Assembly: GCA_949372875.1 (NCBI GenBank)
Contig: CASIAW010000006.1
Location: 23,150 to 87,149 of the forward strand
Direction: 5' to 3'
DNA: 64,000 nt
DNA from: Candidatus Poseidoniaceae archaeon
GTDB taxonomy: Archaea > Thermoplasmatota > Poseidoniia > Poseidoniales > Poseidoniaceae
Positions within the stretch are counted from its first letter, which is position 1, and each line of letters begins with the position of its first letter. Positions 53,808-62,549 of the stretch are shown piece after piece. Position numbers and translations under genes: made by a program. The notes beneath the pieces were generated by a model. The model made no database searches and was not told the origin of the DNA. It saw only the letters and a list, made by a program, of their open reading frames with translations.

Positions 53808-54047
53808 TGACCAACGTACGTGCACCGAAGGACTCATGAGGAATGGCAGAAAGCGCGCATTGCTGTGTCCTTTGGAATGGGACGACGCCTTGAGGACGTG
53901 GTTGAAGAGATGCTTGGGGAAAAACCAGATGAAGCGTTCCTTGAAGCCATCAAGAACCGCATCGCATTTGCTCATGAATCCGGTGAAGAAATCGATTTTG
54001 ATCTGCTCGTTGAGCAAATGAAAGCCCTGCAAGAGGCACAAGCATAG
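53808..54047 (+). CDS. small helical protein of the E1-JAMM cluster (probable frameshift)
   Basis: An ATG at 53808 follows a gaggtg ribosome site but meets a stop after ten codons. The adjoining frame (open from a GTG at 53820) gives EEWQKARIAVSFGMGRRLED, VVEEMLGEKPDEAFLEAI and EIDFDLLVEQMKAL. One inserted or lost base near 53838 would join them into an approximately 79-residue acidic, all-helical protein. It has no beta-grasp pattern and no terminal GG, so it is not an obvious ubiquitin-like modifier. Confidence 0.55.
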
Positions 54048-54056
54048 GTGAAGGTC

Positions 54057-55009
54057 ATGAGTGTCGATGTCAGCAATTGTTTTGCGAACAATTGTGTATT
54101 GTGTCAAACCTGGGCTCCCAAAATTAGGCATCCAGAGAAATTGAAACGCGGTTGGGTCCGAAATCTGAACGTTCCTTCTACGGAACTTCAACCCTCAGAG
54201 TGCGTACCTGAAACCCTCAGTTTGGAGGAGTTGCTGTTAATCATTCAACCCGATGAACAGCCTGAATGCACGCTAGCAGAATTACCCAATGAAGTCGGAC
54301 CGTTGATGCTGCACGCTGTGGGCCACAATGTCTACAACCTGCATTACCAACTTGAAGCGATGGCCCTCAAAGAAAACGCTGAGCTGAATTTAGAGGAGTG
54401 GTTAGCGCTTTCGCCTTATGCAATTTTGGATTCAGAAGGATGCGTTTCGTATGAGAGAAGAGGCGTTTTAGAGGGGCGGATTGATTATGAGACGACCCGT
54501 TTCTTCCTCGAGATTTGGCATGGATACTATGGCGTAAACAACAGCCTACGGCTTCGTTTGCGCCTTGTCAAGATGTACGAACAAGGCCCAAGTTACCAAG
54601 CAATGAAATTCGTGCTCTCGGATTCCTACATTCAGTGGTTGAATCGATCGGCTGCCGTATTGTGGTTCAAAAGGACGGTAGCCTCCTTGTTCGCGGTCAA
54701 TCAGGACTGCATTGGATCATCCAGCCGGGTGCAGTCAACAGTCGATTGGCAGTGCCGAGGGTGGTATGCAGAGAACTTGACCGTTCTTTTTGTATTCAGC
54801 CCAATGGAGCAAGCGTGGAGTGCCCAAGAGGAGATTACCCTGCTTTGTACGCATTAGCCATGTTGAATGATATCGCAACTTCGTACGAGGTGACGACCCT
54901 CTCTAACGGGCTCAAGAAGGAACTCGCAGAGGCAAATTCAGGCGTTGGTATAGGTGGGCTTCCGACCTTCAATCAAGGCAGAGAGTCCCTCCAGCGAATC
55001 TTTAGTTGA
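54057..55009 (+). CDS. unknown protein of the E1-JAMM cluster (one frameshift)
   Basis: The first ~185 residues (N-terminal CFANNCVLC, then LPNEVGPLMLHAVGHNVYNL and LEIWHGYYG) are in one frame. After a shift near 54605 the sequence continues EIRALGFLHSVVESIGCRIV, SLLVRGQSGLHWIIQPGAV and ASVECPRGDYPALYALA. The total is about 317 residues with no membrane segments. No family recognised. A ggtgaagg site precedes the ATG at 54057, only 9 nt after the previous stop, so it is in the same operon. The 3' end overlaps the convergent enoyl-CoA hydratase by about 70 nt. Confidence 0.55.
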
Positions 55010-55888
55010 GAAGATCTCAGTCAACTGATCAAGTTCCATTTGCAAGCCATCGGCCAAGGAAGTTGAGGCTGTTGCATCGATCAAGTCGCTCGCCATCTGA
55101 CAACGCGATCGGGGCGGTTCGGGAGAGGGATTTCATTTGACGTGCAACGGTTTTGTCTTCAGCATCGAAGCCATCTGGGCAGGCCCCATTCATGATCGCT
55201 GGCATGTTGTCATCGCTGAAGAAGGACAGTGGCGAATGAGCTACTGTGCTTTCAGGGTTGGCCGGTCGGCCCGGGGTATTTGTTGCCTGGCTTTCCTGCT
55301 GATGCGAGTTGACCGACACATGCATCAACCGATGCTACATCGACCAGATGAGTCAACAAGCCCAAGATCGTGGCCTGTTTGAGCGTCCATGAAGTTTCCC
55401 GCAAGCACGGACCAGCGCGCTGCTGGGATGCCACAAATCCGTGCAGGGCGTTGAGAACCACCCAATCCAGGATAGATGCCAATCGAAGTTTCCGGGAAGC
55501 GGAATTGTGTGCGACGGGTTCCAATCCTGTAATCACAGGCAAGGGCGAGTTCCAACCCGCCACCAAGCGCAAGGCCTGTGGTCAGAGCGATGGTTGTCTT
55601 GGATGAAGATTCCAATTTGTTGAGCATCGTATGCCCATCTGCAGTGAAGGTCACAATGTCGGGAATTGCATCAGCACGGATTTTGTCGACAAAGAACTTG
55701 ACATCCGCTCCAGCGACGAAGGCCTTTCCAGCACCATCGAGCACAATTGTGTGGACTGAAGCATCAGCATTGACGACATCAAGCGCTGCACTGAGTTGAC
55801 CGACAACCGTTTCGTTGAGGGCATTCATGGCCTCTGGCCTGTTGATGGTGAGGGTTGCAACACCAGTCTTCAATCGAGGTGTCGACAT
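54938..55888 (-). CDS. enoyl-CoA hydratase/isomerase (frameshifted)
   Basis: Crotonase fold. Blocks: VATLTINRPEAMNALN, VLDGAGKAFVAGADVKFF (oxyanion loop), GLALGGGLELALACDYRIG, FRFPETSIGIYPGLGGSQR (catalytic region) and, after shifts near 55330-55400 and 55100-55280, ILGLLTHLVDVASVD and the ending SLEGLSALIEGRKPTYTNA. At about 316 residues it is slightly long. Its start overlaps the upstream 3-hydroxyacyl-CoA dehydrogenase by 19 nt; together they form two consecutive beta-oxidation steps. Confidence 0.82.
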
Positions 55889-57033
55889 AGGAAAAATCCC
55901 ATGCGTGTTTGCCAGTTGGCTTGATCGGTGAAAGAAGCAGGGACCTTCCAGGCTCGGTCAGGATCGCTTTCTGCACTCAAATCAGCATAAGCCTCAGCCA
56001 TGCTGTGGGCTTCTTTGATCCCAACGCGATTCATCATTTCGAACGGACCACGGGCCCAACGAAGGCCAACCTTGGCACCACGGTCGACGTCTTCCATGGA
56101 ACAAACGCCTTCTTCAACAATCTGAGCTGCAACGCCAAAGACAACACCGTAGAGGCGTTCTGCAATGGTGGTATACTGTTCAGAAGAGAATGCTTCATCG
56201 CCTGAGACATCCCAATGTTCGTTGGCTTCAATCAAGTCACGAAGGTTTTGTGCACCAACGTACCGAGGCGTGTGGAGTTGTTCAGCCAAGTAGTCGGTGG
56301 AGTGCAAAGCAATCGGAGGACCGGTGAGGTTCATCAATCCGAAAGGTCCCAAGCCAATCCGGAACGCCTTGCGAGCTGCTGCATCAATTTGGGCAGCAGT
56401 GGCAATGCCTTCTTCCAAGAGCAGGCAGGCTTCATTGAGCCAAGGTACGAAAAACCGGTTGACTACAAAGCCAGGCCGATCGCCACAAACAATGACGACC
56501 TTTCCAAGCATCTTGCAGTATTGAACAACCTTCTCGACCGTTTCTGGGCTCGATGATGTTGCTGGAATGACTTCGACCAAGCGGTTCTTTGCTGGGTGGT
56601 AAAAGAAATGCAAACCAACGAATCGATCGGCTCGGCCGGTTGCTTCTGCGAGCGCATTGACCGACAGCGAAGAGGTGTTGGAGGCAAGGATTGTGTCGGG
56701 GCCACAGGCTGCATCAAGGGTTGTGAACACAGCGGTCTTCACATCAAAATCTTCGAACACTGCCTCGATGACGAGGTCGGTGTCTGCAGCGGTGTTTTCC
56801 ACGCCAACCACGCCGGTGATTCGGCCTTGGATCGATTCAACTTGTGCTGGTGAGAAGATACGGCGTTCAACTGCTTCTGAGAGAAAATCACGGATGATTC
56901 CTTGTCCCCGGTCAACCCATTGTTGTTCTCGGTCCACCATCTGGACATCGAATTCTTCCTGAGCCGTCTTCTGTGCAATGCCGGAACCCATGTTTCCTGC
57001 ACCGACAATCGCCACACGCTGAATTGGTTGCAT
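55870..57033 (-). CDS. 3-hydroxyacyl-CoA dehydrogenase
   Basis: The NAD-binding start RVAIVGAGNMGSGIAQKTAQ is preceded by Met at 57033; the frame continues further upstream without family similarity. Other blocks: DLVIEAVFEDFDVK, LASNTSSLSVNALAE, FVGLHFFYHPAKNRLVEVIP (catalytic His), DRPGFVVNRFFVPWLNEA and the duplicated C-terminal domain ending GIKEAHSM. It oxidises 3-hydroxyacyl-CoA to 3-ketoacyl-CoA. In most bacteria it is fused to the hydratase; here they are separate, overlapping genes. Confidence 0.9.
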   Translation of the reverse strand: MQPIQRVAIVGAGNMGSGIAQKTAQEEFDVQMVDREQQWVDRGQGIIRDFLSEAVERRIFSPAQVESIQGRITGVVGVENTAADTDLVIEAVFEDFDVKTAVFTTLDAACGPDTILASNTSSLSVNALAEATGRADRFVGLHFFYHPAKNRLVEVIPATSSSPETVEKVVQYCKMLGKVVIVCGDRPGFVVNRFFVPWLNEACLLLEEGIATAAQIDAAARKAFRIGLGPFGLMNLTGPPIALHSTDYLAEQLHTPRYVGAQNLRDLIEANEHWDVSGDEAFSSEQYTTIAERLYGVVFGVAAQIVEEGVCSMEDVDRGAKVGLRWARGPFEMMNRVGIKEAHSMAEAYADLSAESDPDRAWKVPASFTDQANWQTRMGFFLCRHLD

Positions 57034-57083
57034 GGCTCTGCGAACGGAACATCGCACATGAACAATGCGGCCCTTCGTTCCGC

Positions 57084-58256
57084 TCAGAAGAAACGGTTGT
57101 AAGCATCGGATGTGCGTTGACAAAAGGCACCGATATCGAAGGTGCGCGCATGTTCAATCAAGGTGTGATTCGGTTCTGGCCAAACGTGATTCGAATCTGA
57201 AACGCTTCGGTCTTTCCAAGCAGAATGGACCTCTGCAATCCTCTTTTGCCATTCACTTGCTTCATTTGCTGAGAGGCAACTGCCTGGCGGCATGAGTTCG
57301 TTGTGAGACGGCATGTCTGCGCACAACACAGGGGTGCCGGTCGCCATTGCTTCGATTGGTGGATAGCCAAACCCTTCACTCACGCTGGGGAACAGAAGGA
57401 CTTCAGAAGCATGCCGGAGGTTCATCAGAGCCTCGCTTGAGAGATCGCCGCCATGGGCAGTGAAGTTCATCACTCCATGTTGCTCTGCAAGATGGTCAAT
57501 GCTCGCCTCTTTTGAAGAAGAAATGCTGGTGCCGACATGGTGGATATGGAGGTCATGTTTGATGCTGTCTTCCAAACCTCCAAGCACTTCCATCAGGAAA
57601 CTCATGCGCTTTCGTGGATCGTGGCTGCCAACAATGAGCAGGTGGCAACCTTTCTGGAACTCTGAAGCAGGACCGATCGGTGCCCGTTGATCACCCTCTT
57701 TCGGTGAGAATGCATCCATGTTCAAACCGAGTGGAAGCCACAAGGAATCTACATTTGGAAAATGAATCTTACAGGCTTCAAGCGTAGCGTATGAGTCACA
57801 GAGCAGCAGATCAGAACGAGCAAGCCCTCGCTTCAATTGAGCGAGATCTCGACGCCGCATCAAAGGCGGTTTGAGGTGCCCAATTTCGACGTTGGTTGCG
57901 CCCACGCGAAGGTGCTTAGGAAACAAATGAAACAGATCATGCACCGTGACGACGACAGGGACTTTGCAGCTCTTTGGAACCAAGTGAGCCTGCTCTTGAT
58001 CGGTGATGTGAATGAGGTCTGGCCTGTGTTCTGAATTGGCCAATGAACTCACCTTCCGAGGATGAGTGAACCAGCGCTGCATGACTCGACGTAGCAGGTT
58101 TGGATGAGGCCCTAGGTCGTATTCAGCCACACCCTGTAATCGCCAATCATCAACCTGCTCCCCTTCGAGGGCCCCCACAAGGGCGTGATGGGCTCCACCG
58201 ATGCCAGTGTTGGCACCAAGGACACCGCCTCGTACCAGCGTCACCTTCCGAGCCAT
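57084..58256 (-). CDS. GT4-family glycosyltransferase
   Basis: 390 residues, intact frame. N-terminal VTLVRGGVLGANTGIGGAHH, then VVVTVHDLFHLFPKHL, LLCDSYATLEACKIHFP, LLIVGSHDPRKRMSFLMEVL and the C-terminal HASEVLLFPSVSEGFGYPPI EAMATGTPVL block with the E-x7-E motif of retaining GT-B enzymes. It probably works with the gmd locus in surface polysaccharide or protein glycosylation. The sugar donor is unknown. Confidence 0.87.
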   Translation of the reverse strand: MARKVTLVRGGVLGANTGIGGAHHALVGALEGEQVDDWRLQGVAEYDLGPHPNLLRRVMQRWFTHPRKVSSLANSEHRPDLIHITDQEQAHLVPKSCKVPVVVTVHDLFHLFPKHLRVGATNVEIGHLKPPLMRRRDLAQLKRGLARSDLLLCDSYATLEACKIHFPNVDSLWLPLGLNMDAFSPKEGDQRAPIGPASEFQKGCHLLIVGSHDPRKRMSFLMEVLGGLEDSIKHDLHIHHVGTSISSSKEASIDHLAEQHGVMNFTAHGGDLSSEALMNLRHASEVLLFPSVSEGFGYPPIEAMATGTPVLCADMPSHNELMPPGSCLSANEASEWQKRIAEVHSAWKDRSVSDSNHVWPEPNHTLIEHARTFDIGAFCQRTSDAYNRFF

Positions 58257-58415
58257 GGATACACCAAGGGTTTGCCCCTCTTGAAGATGAGTTGTGCTGG
58301 GTGGGAATTCGTTGCTCTACCTGCTCTTTTCCACCTTGTTCGTACCAAAGTGTATGCTCGGTGTAAAAATGACATTAAGTAGGTGGAAGCGTTCGGCGAG
58401 ATTTGAGGAAGATAT

Positions 58416-58877
58416 ATGTCCACTCCCCCGCTAAAAATCCCACGCGCAGAATACAAGGCTGTTCGTGCCTCTATCGAATCAACGATCACCAACGGAGGCG
58501 AAATCCGAAACATCCTTGGCAACCAAACAGACGGCAGCCCAGCAAACACCCTCCACTGGGAAGTTCGACGTGCAGAGGAAGCCTTGCATGTCTTTGGCTC
58601 CCGTTGGACCACAGAAATTCTCACCGCCCTCTACATCGCAGGCCCACGTCGATTTAATCAAATGAAGAATCTCCTGCAGGGTATTTCGTCGCGCACCCTT
58701 TCGGATAAGTTGCGCTTTTTGGTCGAAGAAGGTCTCGTGCACCGTCAGGTTCAGGAAGGCCCACCGGTGCGTGTTTCGTATGTTCTGAGTGAACACGGGC
58801 GAACCTGTGGACGTTTGCTTTCACCCCTCGTGGCTCATTTGAAAATTCACGCTGGCATGCTGCTCTCTGATGACTGA
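58416..58877 (+). CDS. HxlR-family winged-helix regulator
   Basis: 153 residues with a ~55-residue N-terminal extension and then the HxlR fold: FGSRWTTEILTALYIAGPRR, FNQMKNLLQGISSRTLSDKL and FLVEEGLVHRQVQEGPPVRV. Such regulators often respond to redox or aldehyde signals; here no conserved N-terminal cysteine is seen. It diverges from the glycosyltransferase gene across 159 bp. Confidence 0.82.
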   Translation: MSTPPLKIPRAEYKAVRASIESTITNGGEIRNILGNQTDGSPANTLHWEVRRAEEALHVFGSRWTTEILTALYIAGPRRFNQMKNLLQGISSRTLSDKLRFLVEEGLVHRQVQEGPPVRVSYVLSEHGRTCGRLLSPLVAHLKIHAGMLLSDD

Positions 58878-58897
58878 GGTTCATCGCCGGAGCAGGT

Positions 58898-59598
58898 GTG
58901 GGATGCTTTAACAAACCAGAAGGTCAAGCACAAGGCATGCCTTTGCTTGCCCAGTGGGTTCGACAGCGTCCTTGGTTGGCCGCTGGATTCGCATCTGCGG
59001 CAGGAGGCGTTACGGGCCTTGCAGGAGGCTTTGTCGCAGCTGCAGGCGCTGTTGGCGGCATGGCTTTTGGAAGTGTTTCGACCAAAGCACGCGCCCTAGA
59101 GCACCCATTGAGACGCCGTATCCTTTCGACACTGGAACGCATCCGGGTTTGTGCTACCGAGAGTTACAAGCCACGCTCAATGCAGCAAATGGAACCCTTC
59201 GGCACCACCTTGACGTGCTTCAAACCCGCCGCAGCGTCACTGTCTTGCCCGTGAACGGTCGAACCTGTTACTTTGCTGGAGCTCCGACCCAAATCGAAAT
59301 CCTACGCGGGATTAACGTCAATGAAGAACGCGCTGCATCAGCCCTGCCGATCGGCCTGTCGCTTGTTCAGCGGCTCATCGTCGAGGACATCGTCAAAGAA
59401 GGAATTCCTCGAAGCCAAGCAGCACTCGCCCGGCGAATCGGTCGTTCAAGGGCCACAACTCACTCGGCGGTCAAGGTCCTCCGTCGGCGAGGTATTTTGC
59501 GAGAAGATCGAATCGAAATGATGCCTCACATCAACATGGACATCGAATGGCACGGTACGAAAGGCGTCGATTATGATTGGAACGACGAACGACGCTGA
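58898..59598 (+). CDS. membrane-associated double winged-helix regulator (one frameshift)
   Basis: GTG at 58898 or ATG at 58937. Two glycine/alanine-rich hydrophobic segments (PWLAAGFASAAGGVTGLA; GFVAAAGAVGGMAFGS) precede ALEHPLRRRILSTLERI. After a shift near 59140 the frame continues RELQATLNAANGTLRHHLDV and a second winged helix (SQAALARRIGRSRATTHSAV; KVLRRRGILRED). Soluble DNA-binding domains with an N-terminal membrane hairpin suggest a membrane-tethered regulator. Confidence 0.68.
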
Positions 59599-59684
59599 CC
59601 GTTTTCAGAAACAGGTCTAATTTTCGCCGCTCCAGCGTCATTTACTGCACAGTCTTCAAAGACCCTCGTCGAGGCACAACGGCC

Positions 59685-60174
59685 ATGTTCAGTGTTCGAA
59701 TTCAAGAAGTTCCACTTCCGACCACCGAACGCGACATCGATGGTCTCGTCGCTTGGTTCATCGAAAGTTTGTGCTTGGTTCGAAAGCGAGGCGAGGCAAC
59801 AGCAGACTTAGGACGGGCTGGTCCTGTTCATCGCTTGCTCAGAGATTTCCTTTTTGTCCAGCCAACATCGAGTTGGGACGCCCAAATGCTTGCTGATGAA
59901 TTGGCGTTGACACCTGCATCGTTGAATCACCACCTGTCCCGGTTGGTTGAATCCGGCCTTGTTGGCTACACCAATGAAGGAAAGGGATGGCGGCGCTATT
60001 ACTTGCGGGGCGGTTCGCTTGAGCAACGCCATTGAGTTTTTCACCGTTCAATGCCAAACCATCGTCCGTCAACGGCTGTCCCTGATCGCTGAACACTGGA
60101 CGAGAGAACCGGTTCGCATGGCGCTCGAAGTGCCAGAAAGTGACACGCCCCTCACTCGCTCTCGGTGTTGTTGA
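59685..60174 (+). CDS. winged-helix regulator (one frameshift)
   Basis: The start at MFSVRIQEVPLPTTERD fits the coding signal better than upstream options. A helical N-terminus precedes a winged helix (ADELALTPASLNHHLSRLVE; SGLVGYTNEGKGWRRYYLRG). After a shift near 60015 it continues SNAIEFFTVQCQTIVRQRL and LIAEHWTREPVRMALE. It follows another HTH gene by about 85 bp and overlaps the next gene's possible GTG start. Confidence 0.62.
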
Positions 60175-60611
60175 AGTTCGACCGTTACCCAATGAAGGAA
60201 ACACCAGTGAAACTCTCTCAATGGATGGGGGATTTTGGTTTGCTTGGCGAACGACCTGGCAAGGAAGCAAACGCTGATTCAATCTCAGTTCAACTGTTTG
60301 AGATGTTGCTTGCACGAGGAGCACCCTTGTCCTTGGATGAGGCTGCTGAACTTGTTGATGGACCAAAAGCCCGGCTAGGGCGGATTTTAGAGAGGTTCCG
60401 AACAAGTGGGGCGGTGGAGAGGGTTCCACGGATTGATCGCCTCAGCGTCGCCCTGTGGGCTGCCATGCTGGCTCAACATCAACGAAGAGGCGAGGATTGG
60501 ATGCTCAAAAAGGGTGGCTTCCAACGGTTGTTGAACACGAAACAGCAGTCGCAATTCTTAGGTAAGTTGAAGAAAGGGAAACTCACAGTCGAAGATGTTG
60601 AAGAGGCATGA
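60165..60611 (+). CDS. helix-turn-helix-like small regulator
   Basis: 148 residues from a GTG at 60165, or 139 from ATG 60192. A winged-helix-like core is visible in LFEMLLARGAPLSLDEAAEL and ARLGRILERFRTSGAVERVP. The C-terminus is basic and helical. Its stop overlaps the start of a ~63-residue ORF (ATGA). No family assigned. Confidence 0.55.
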   Translation: MLLKFDRYPMKETPVKLSQWMGDFGLLGERPGKEANADSISVQLFEMLLARGAPLSLDEAAELVDGPKARLGRILERFRTSGAVERVPRIDRLSVALWAAMLAQHQRRGEDWMLKKGGFQRLLNTKQQSQFLGKLKKGKLTVEDVEEA

Positions 60612-60800
60612 AAGGCATCGAGCCATCTGAACAGATGTTGCTCCTCAATTTGCTCGGTGGCCGTCTTGCCGATGGGTCATCGGATGGCTGGAGAACGCCC
60701 TGAAGATGTCGCTCGAAAGGTCACTGAACGCCTCGATCGAGTGCTGCGCCGAATGCGAAGGGTCGCTGAACTTGTCGAAGCAACTCGATGCTTGAGGTGA
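60608..60800 (+). CDS. small helical ORF, ~63 aa (one frameshift)
   Basis: ATG at 60608 overlaps the upstream stop. The peptide begins MKGIEPSEQMLLLNLLGGRL and, after a shift near 60670, continues GERPEDVARKVTERLDRVLR and VAELVEATRCLR. The length of 193 nt is one base over a multiple of three. Dus starts 10 nt later, so the whole HTH-Dus stretch may be one transcript. Confidence 0.45.
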
Positions 60801-60809
60801 GGCCGTTGG

Positions 60810-61842
60810 ATGCCACAACACATCGCTCCAAAACCCGGTCCTTGGGACGGTGAGCCACGACCTTTGTTCCTTGCACCGATGGCCGGCGTTTCGGATCTAC
60901 CGTTTCGGTTGCTAGCGAAGGCATGCGGAGCTGATGTCACCATCACTGAATTCACGAACAGCACCGCATTGAGCCGCGAGGCTGCCGTGTCCTGGCGAAA
61001 AATGGAATCCCATGAAACCGAAGTCCCATTTATCCCTCAAATTTTTGGTGGCGACCCTGGTGACATGGCCACTGCAGCGGAGATGCTTGCACCAACAGCA
61101 GACATCATCGATCTCAACTTTGGATGCCCTGCGCCAAAGGTGACCAAAATATGCGCTGGAGCAGCGTTGATGGGTGAACCTGATAACCTTGTATCAATGG
61201 TTGACGGGATCATCCAGAGGGTCGATGTCCCCGTGACTGCGAAGATGAGGCTGGGAACTGGACAAGGTGCGAACAATGCCCTTGACATTTGCAAAGTCGT
61301 TGGAAGACATTGGGACTGCCCGCCTTTGTGTTCACGGTCGCACACTTGCGGCAACGGTATTCTGGCGAAGCAGATTGGAATTCAATCAAGTCCATCGTCG
61401 ACGCTGTCGAAACCCCTGTGGTCGCCAACGGTGACGTGGTGGATGCTGCAAGTGCCAGAGATTGCTTGGAAGTGACCGGAGCTGCAGGACTTATGGTCGG
61501 GAGAGGAGCGATTGGGCGCCCTTCTGTGTTTGGTGAAATCAAGGTCGGCCTCGGGTGGATGAAATAGAAGATTCCCATGGGTCAAAGCAAACGCTGAGAT
61601 CTGGCATGACCGCTCACCCGTGGTCAATCATTTGCTGCTCGACGTTGGTGTTGGGACAAGTACATCGAATTCTCAAACAAACAGCTGGGCTTCAACCGCG
61701 ATGGATGCAACGTCACGCTGTGGCGTTCACAAAGGGGTTGCCGGGGGCAAAGAAGATTCGAGCAGTGATGCACGGTGCTCCAACGCCCGAGGCTTTCGCA
61801 GATGGAATCAGTTCGTTCTTGGCGGGCGAAGCCGCTGAATGA
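60810..61842 (+). CDS. dus: tRNA-dihydrouridine synthase (frameshifted)
   Basis: FMN enzyme reducing uridines in tRNA. Blocks: PLFLAPMAGVSDLPFR, TEFTNSTALSR, PQIFGGDP, ADIIDLNFGCPAPKVTK (catalytic Cys), GAALMGEP, VPVTAKMRLGTG; after a shift near 61300 RQRYSGEADWNSIKSIV, VVANGDVVDAASARDCL and GLMVGRGAIGRP; after another near 61560 the C-terminal helical domain ending at 61842. It is convergent with uS2, 6 bp apart. Confidence 0.87.
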
Positions 61843-61848
61843 TCTGAC

Positions 61849-62458
61849 TCAGAAGGTGGATTGCCATTCTTCGAGGTCTTGGCTCTCTGCCCAGGCCTCG
61901 TCGGTGGTAGCGCCACGGACCTTCAGCACTTCACGGGCCAAGAGCCAGTAAACCAGTGCGAGCGAACGGCGACCCTTGTTGTTGGCAGGGAGCGCCACGT
62001 CGACGTTTCGAAGGTTGTTGTTAGCGTCGACGATGCCAACAATTGGCAAACCGGAGTTCACTGCTTCACGGAGTGCTTGCTGATCTGCGGCAGGGTCGGT
62101 GACGAAGAGGATGTCAGGTTCCACGTAGGAGCGCAAGACCGGGTTGGTCAGCGAACCTGGGATGAAACGGCCAACAGCAGCGTTTGCACCAATGGACTCT
62201 GCAAACTTACGAGCTGGGCGTTGGCCGTATTGACGAGCGGAAACGACCATGATTCGAGGTGCATCGAAGCGGTTGAGGAATTCTGCGATCGCACGGATTC
62301 GTGAGTCGGTCATGTTGACATCGAGGAGGTAAAGACCATCTTCGCGGACGGTGTCAATAAAGCGGGCCATGTCAGCACTCTTTTGTTGAGTACCGATGTT
62401 AACGGCGTTTTCCTCATAGGATTCAAACGGGACGAGTAAATTCAGTTTCTTCGGACAT
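61849..62458 (-). CDS. rps2: small-subunit ribosomal protein uS2 (one frameshift near the start)
   Basis: Archaeal uS2 blocks: LLVPFESYEENAVNIGTQQK, MARFIDTVREDGLYLLDVN, RIMVVSARQYGQRPARKF, FIPGSLTNP, PDILFVTDPAADQQALREAV, GLPIVGIVDANNN and the C-terminal WLLAREVL. The open frame extends upstream without a plausible start. The ATG at 62458 gives MSEETE in another frame, and dropping one T of the run near 62440 joins it to LLVPFE. As uS2 is essential, this shift is almost certainly a sequence error. Confidence 0.9.
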
Positions 62459-62549
62459 TGCAAGACCTCAGCAGTCGGTCGACTTGAATCCCATATTAAA
62501 CCGCTTCGCAGTGAAACCAAACAAGTCCAAACCCGAATCAGGGTGAGAA

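Noticed and set aside
53808..54047. Ubiquitin-like modifier for the E1-like protein
   Set aside because: The sequence is all-helical by pattern and ends in AQA, with no C-terminal glycine pair.
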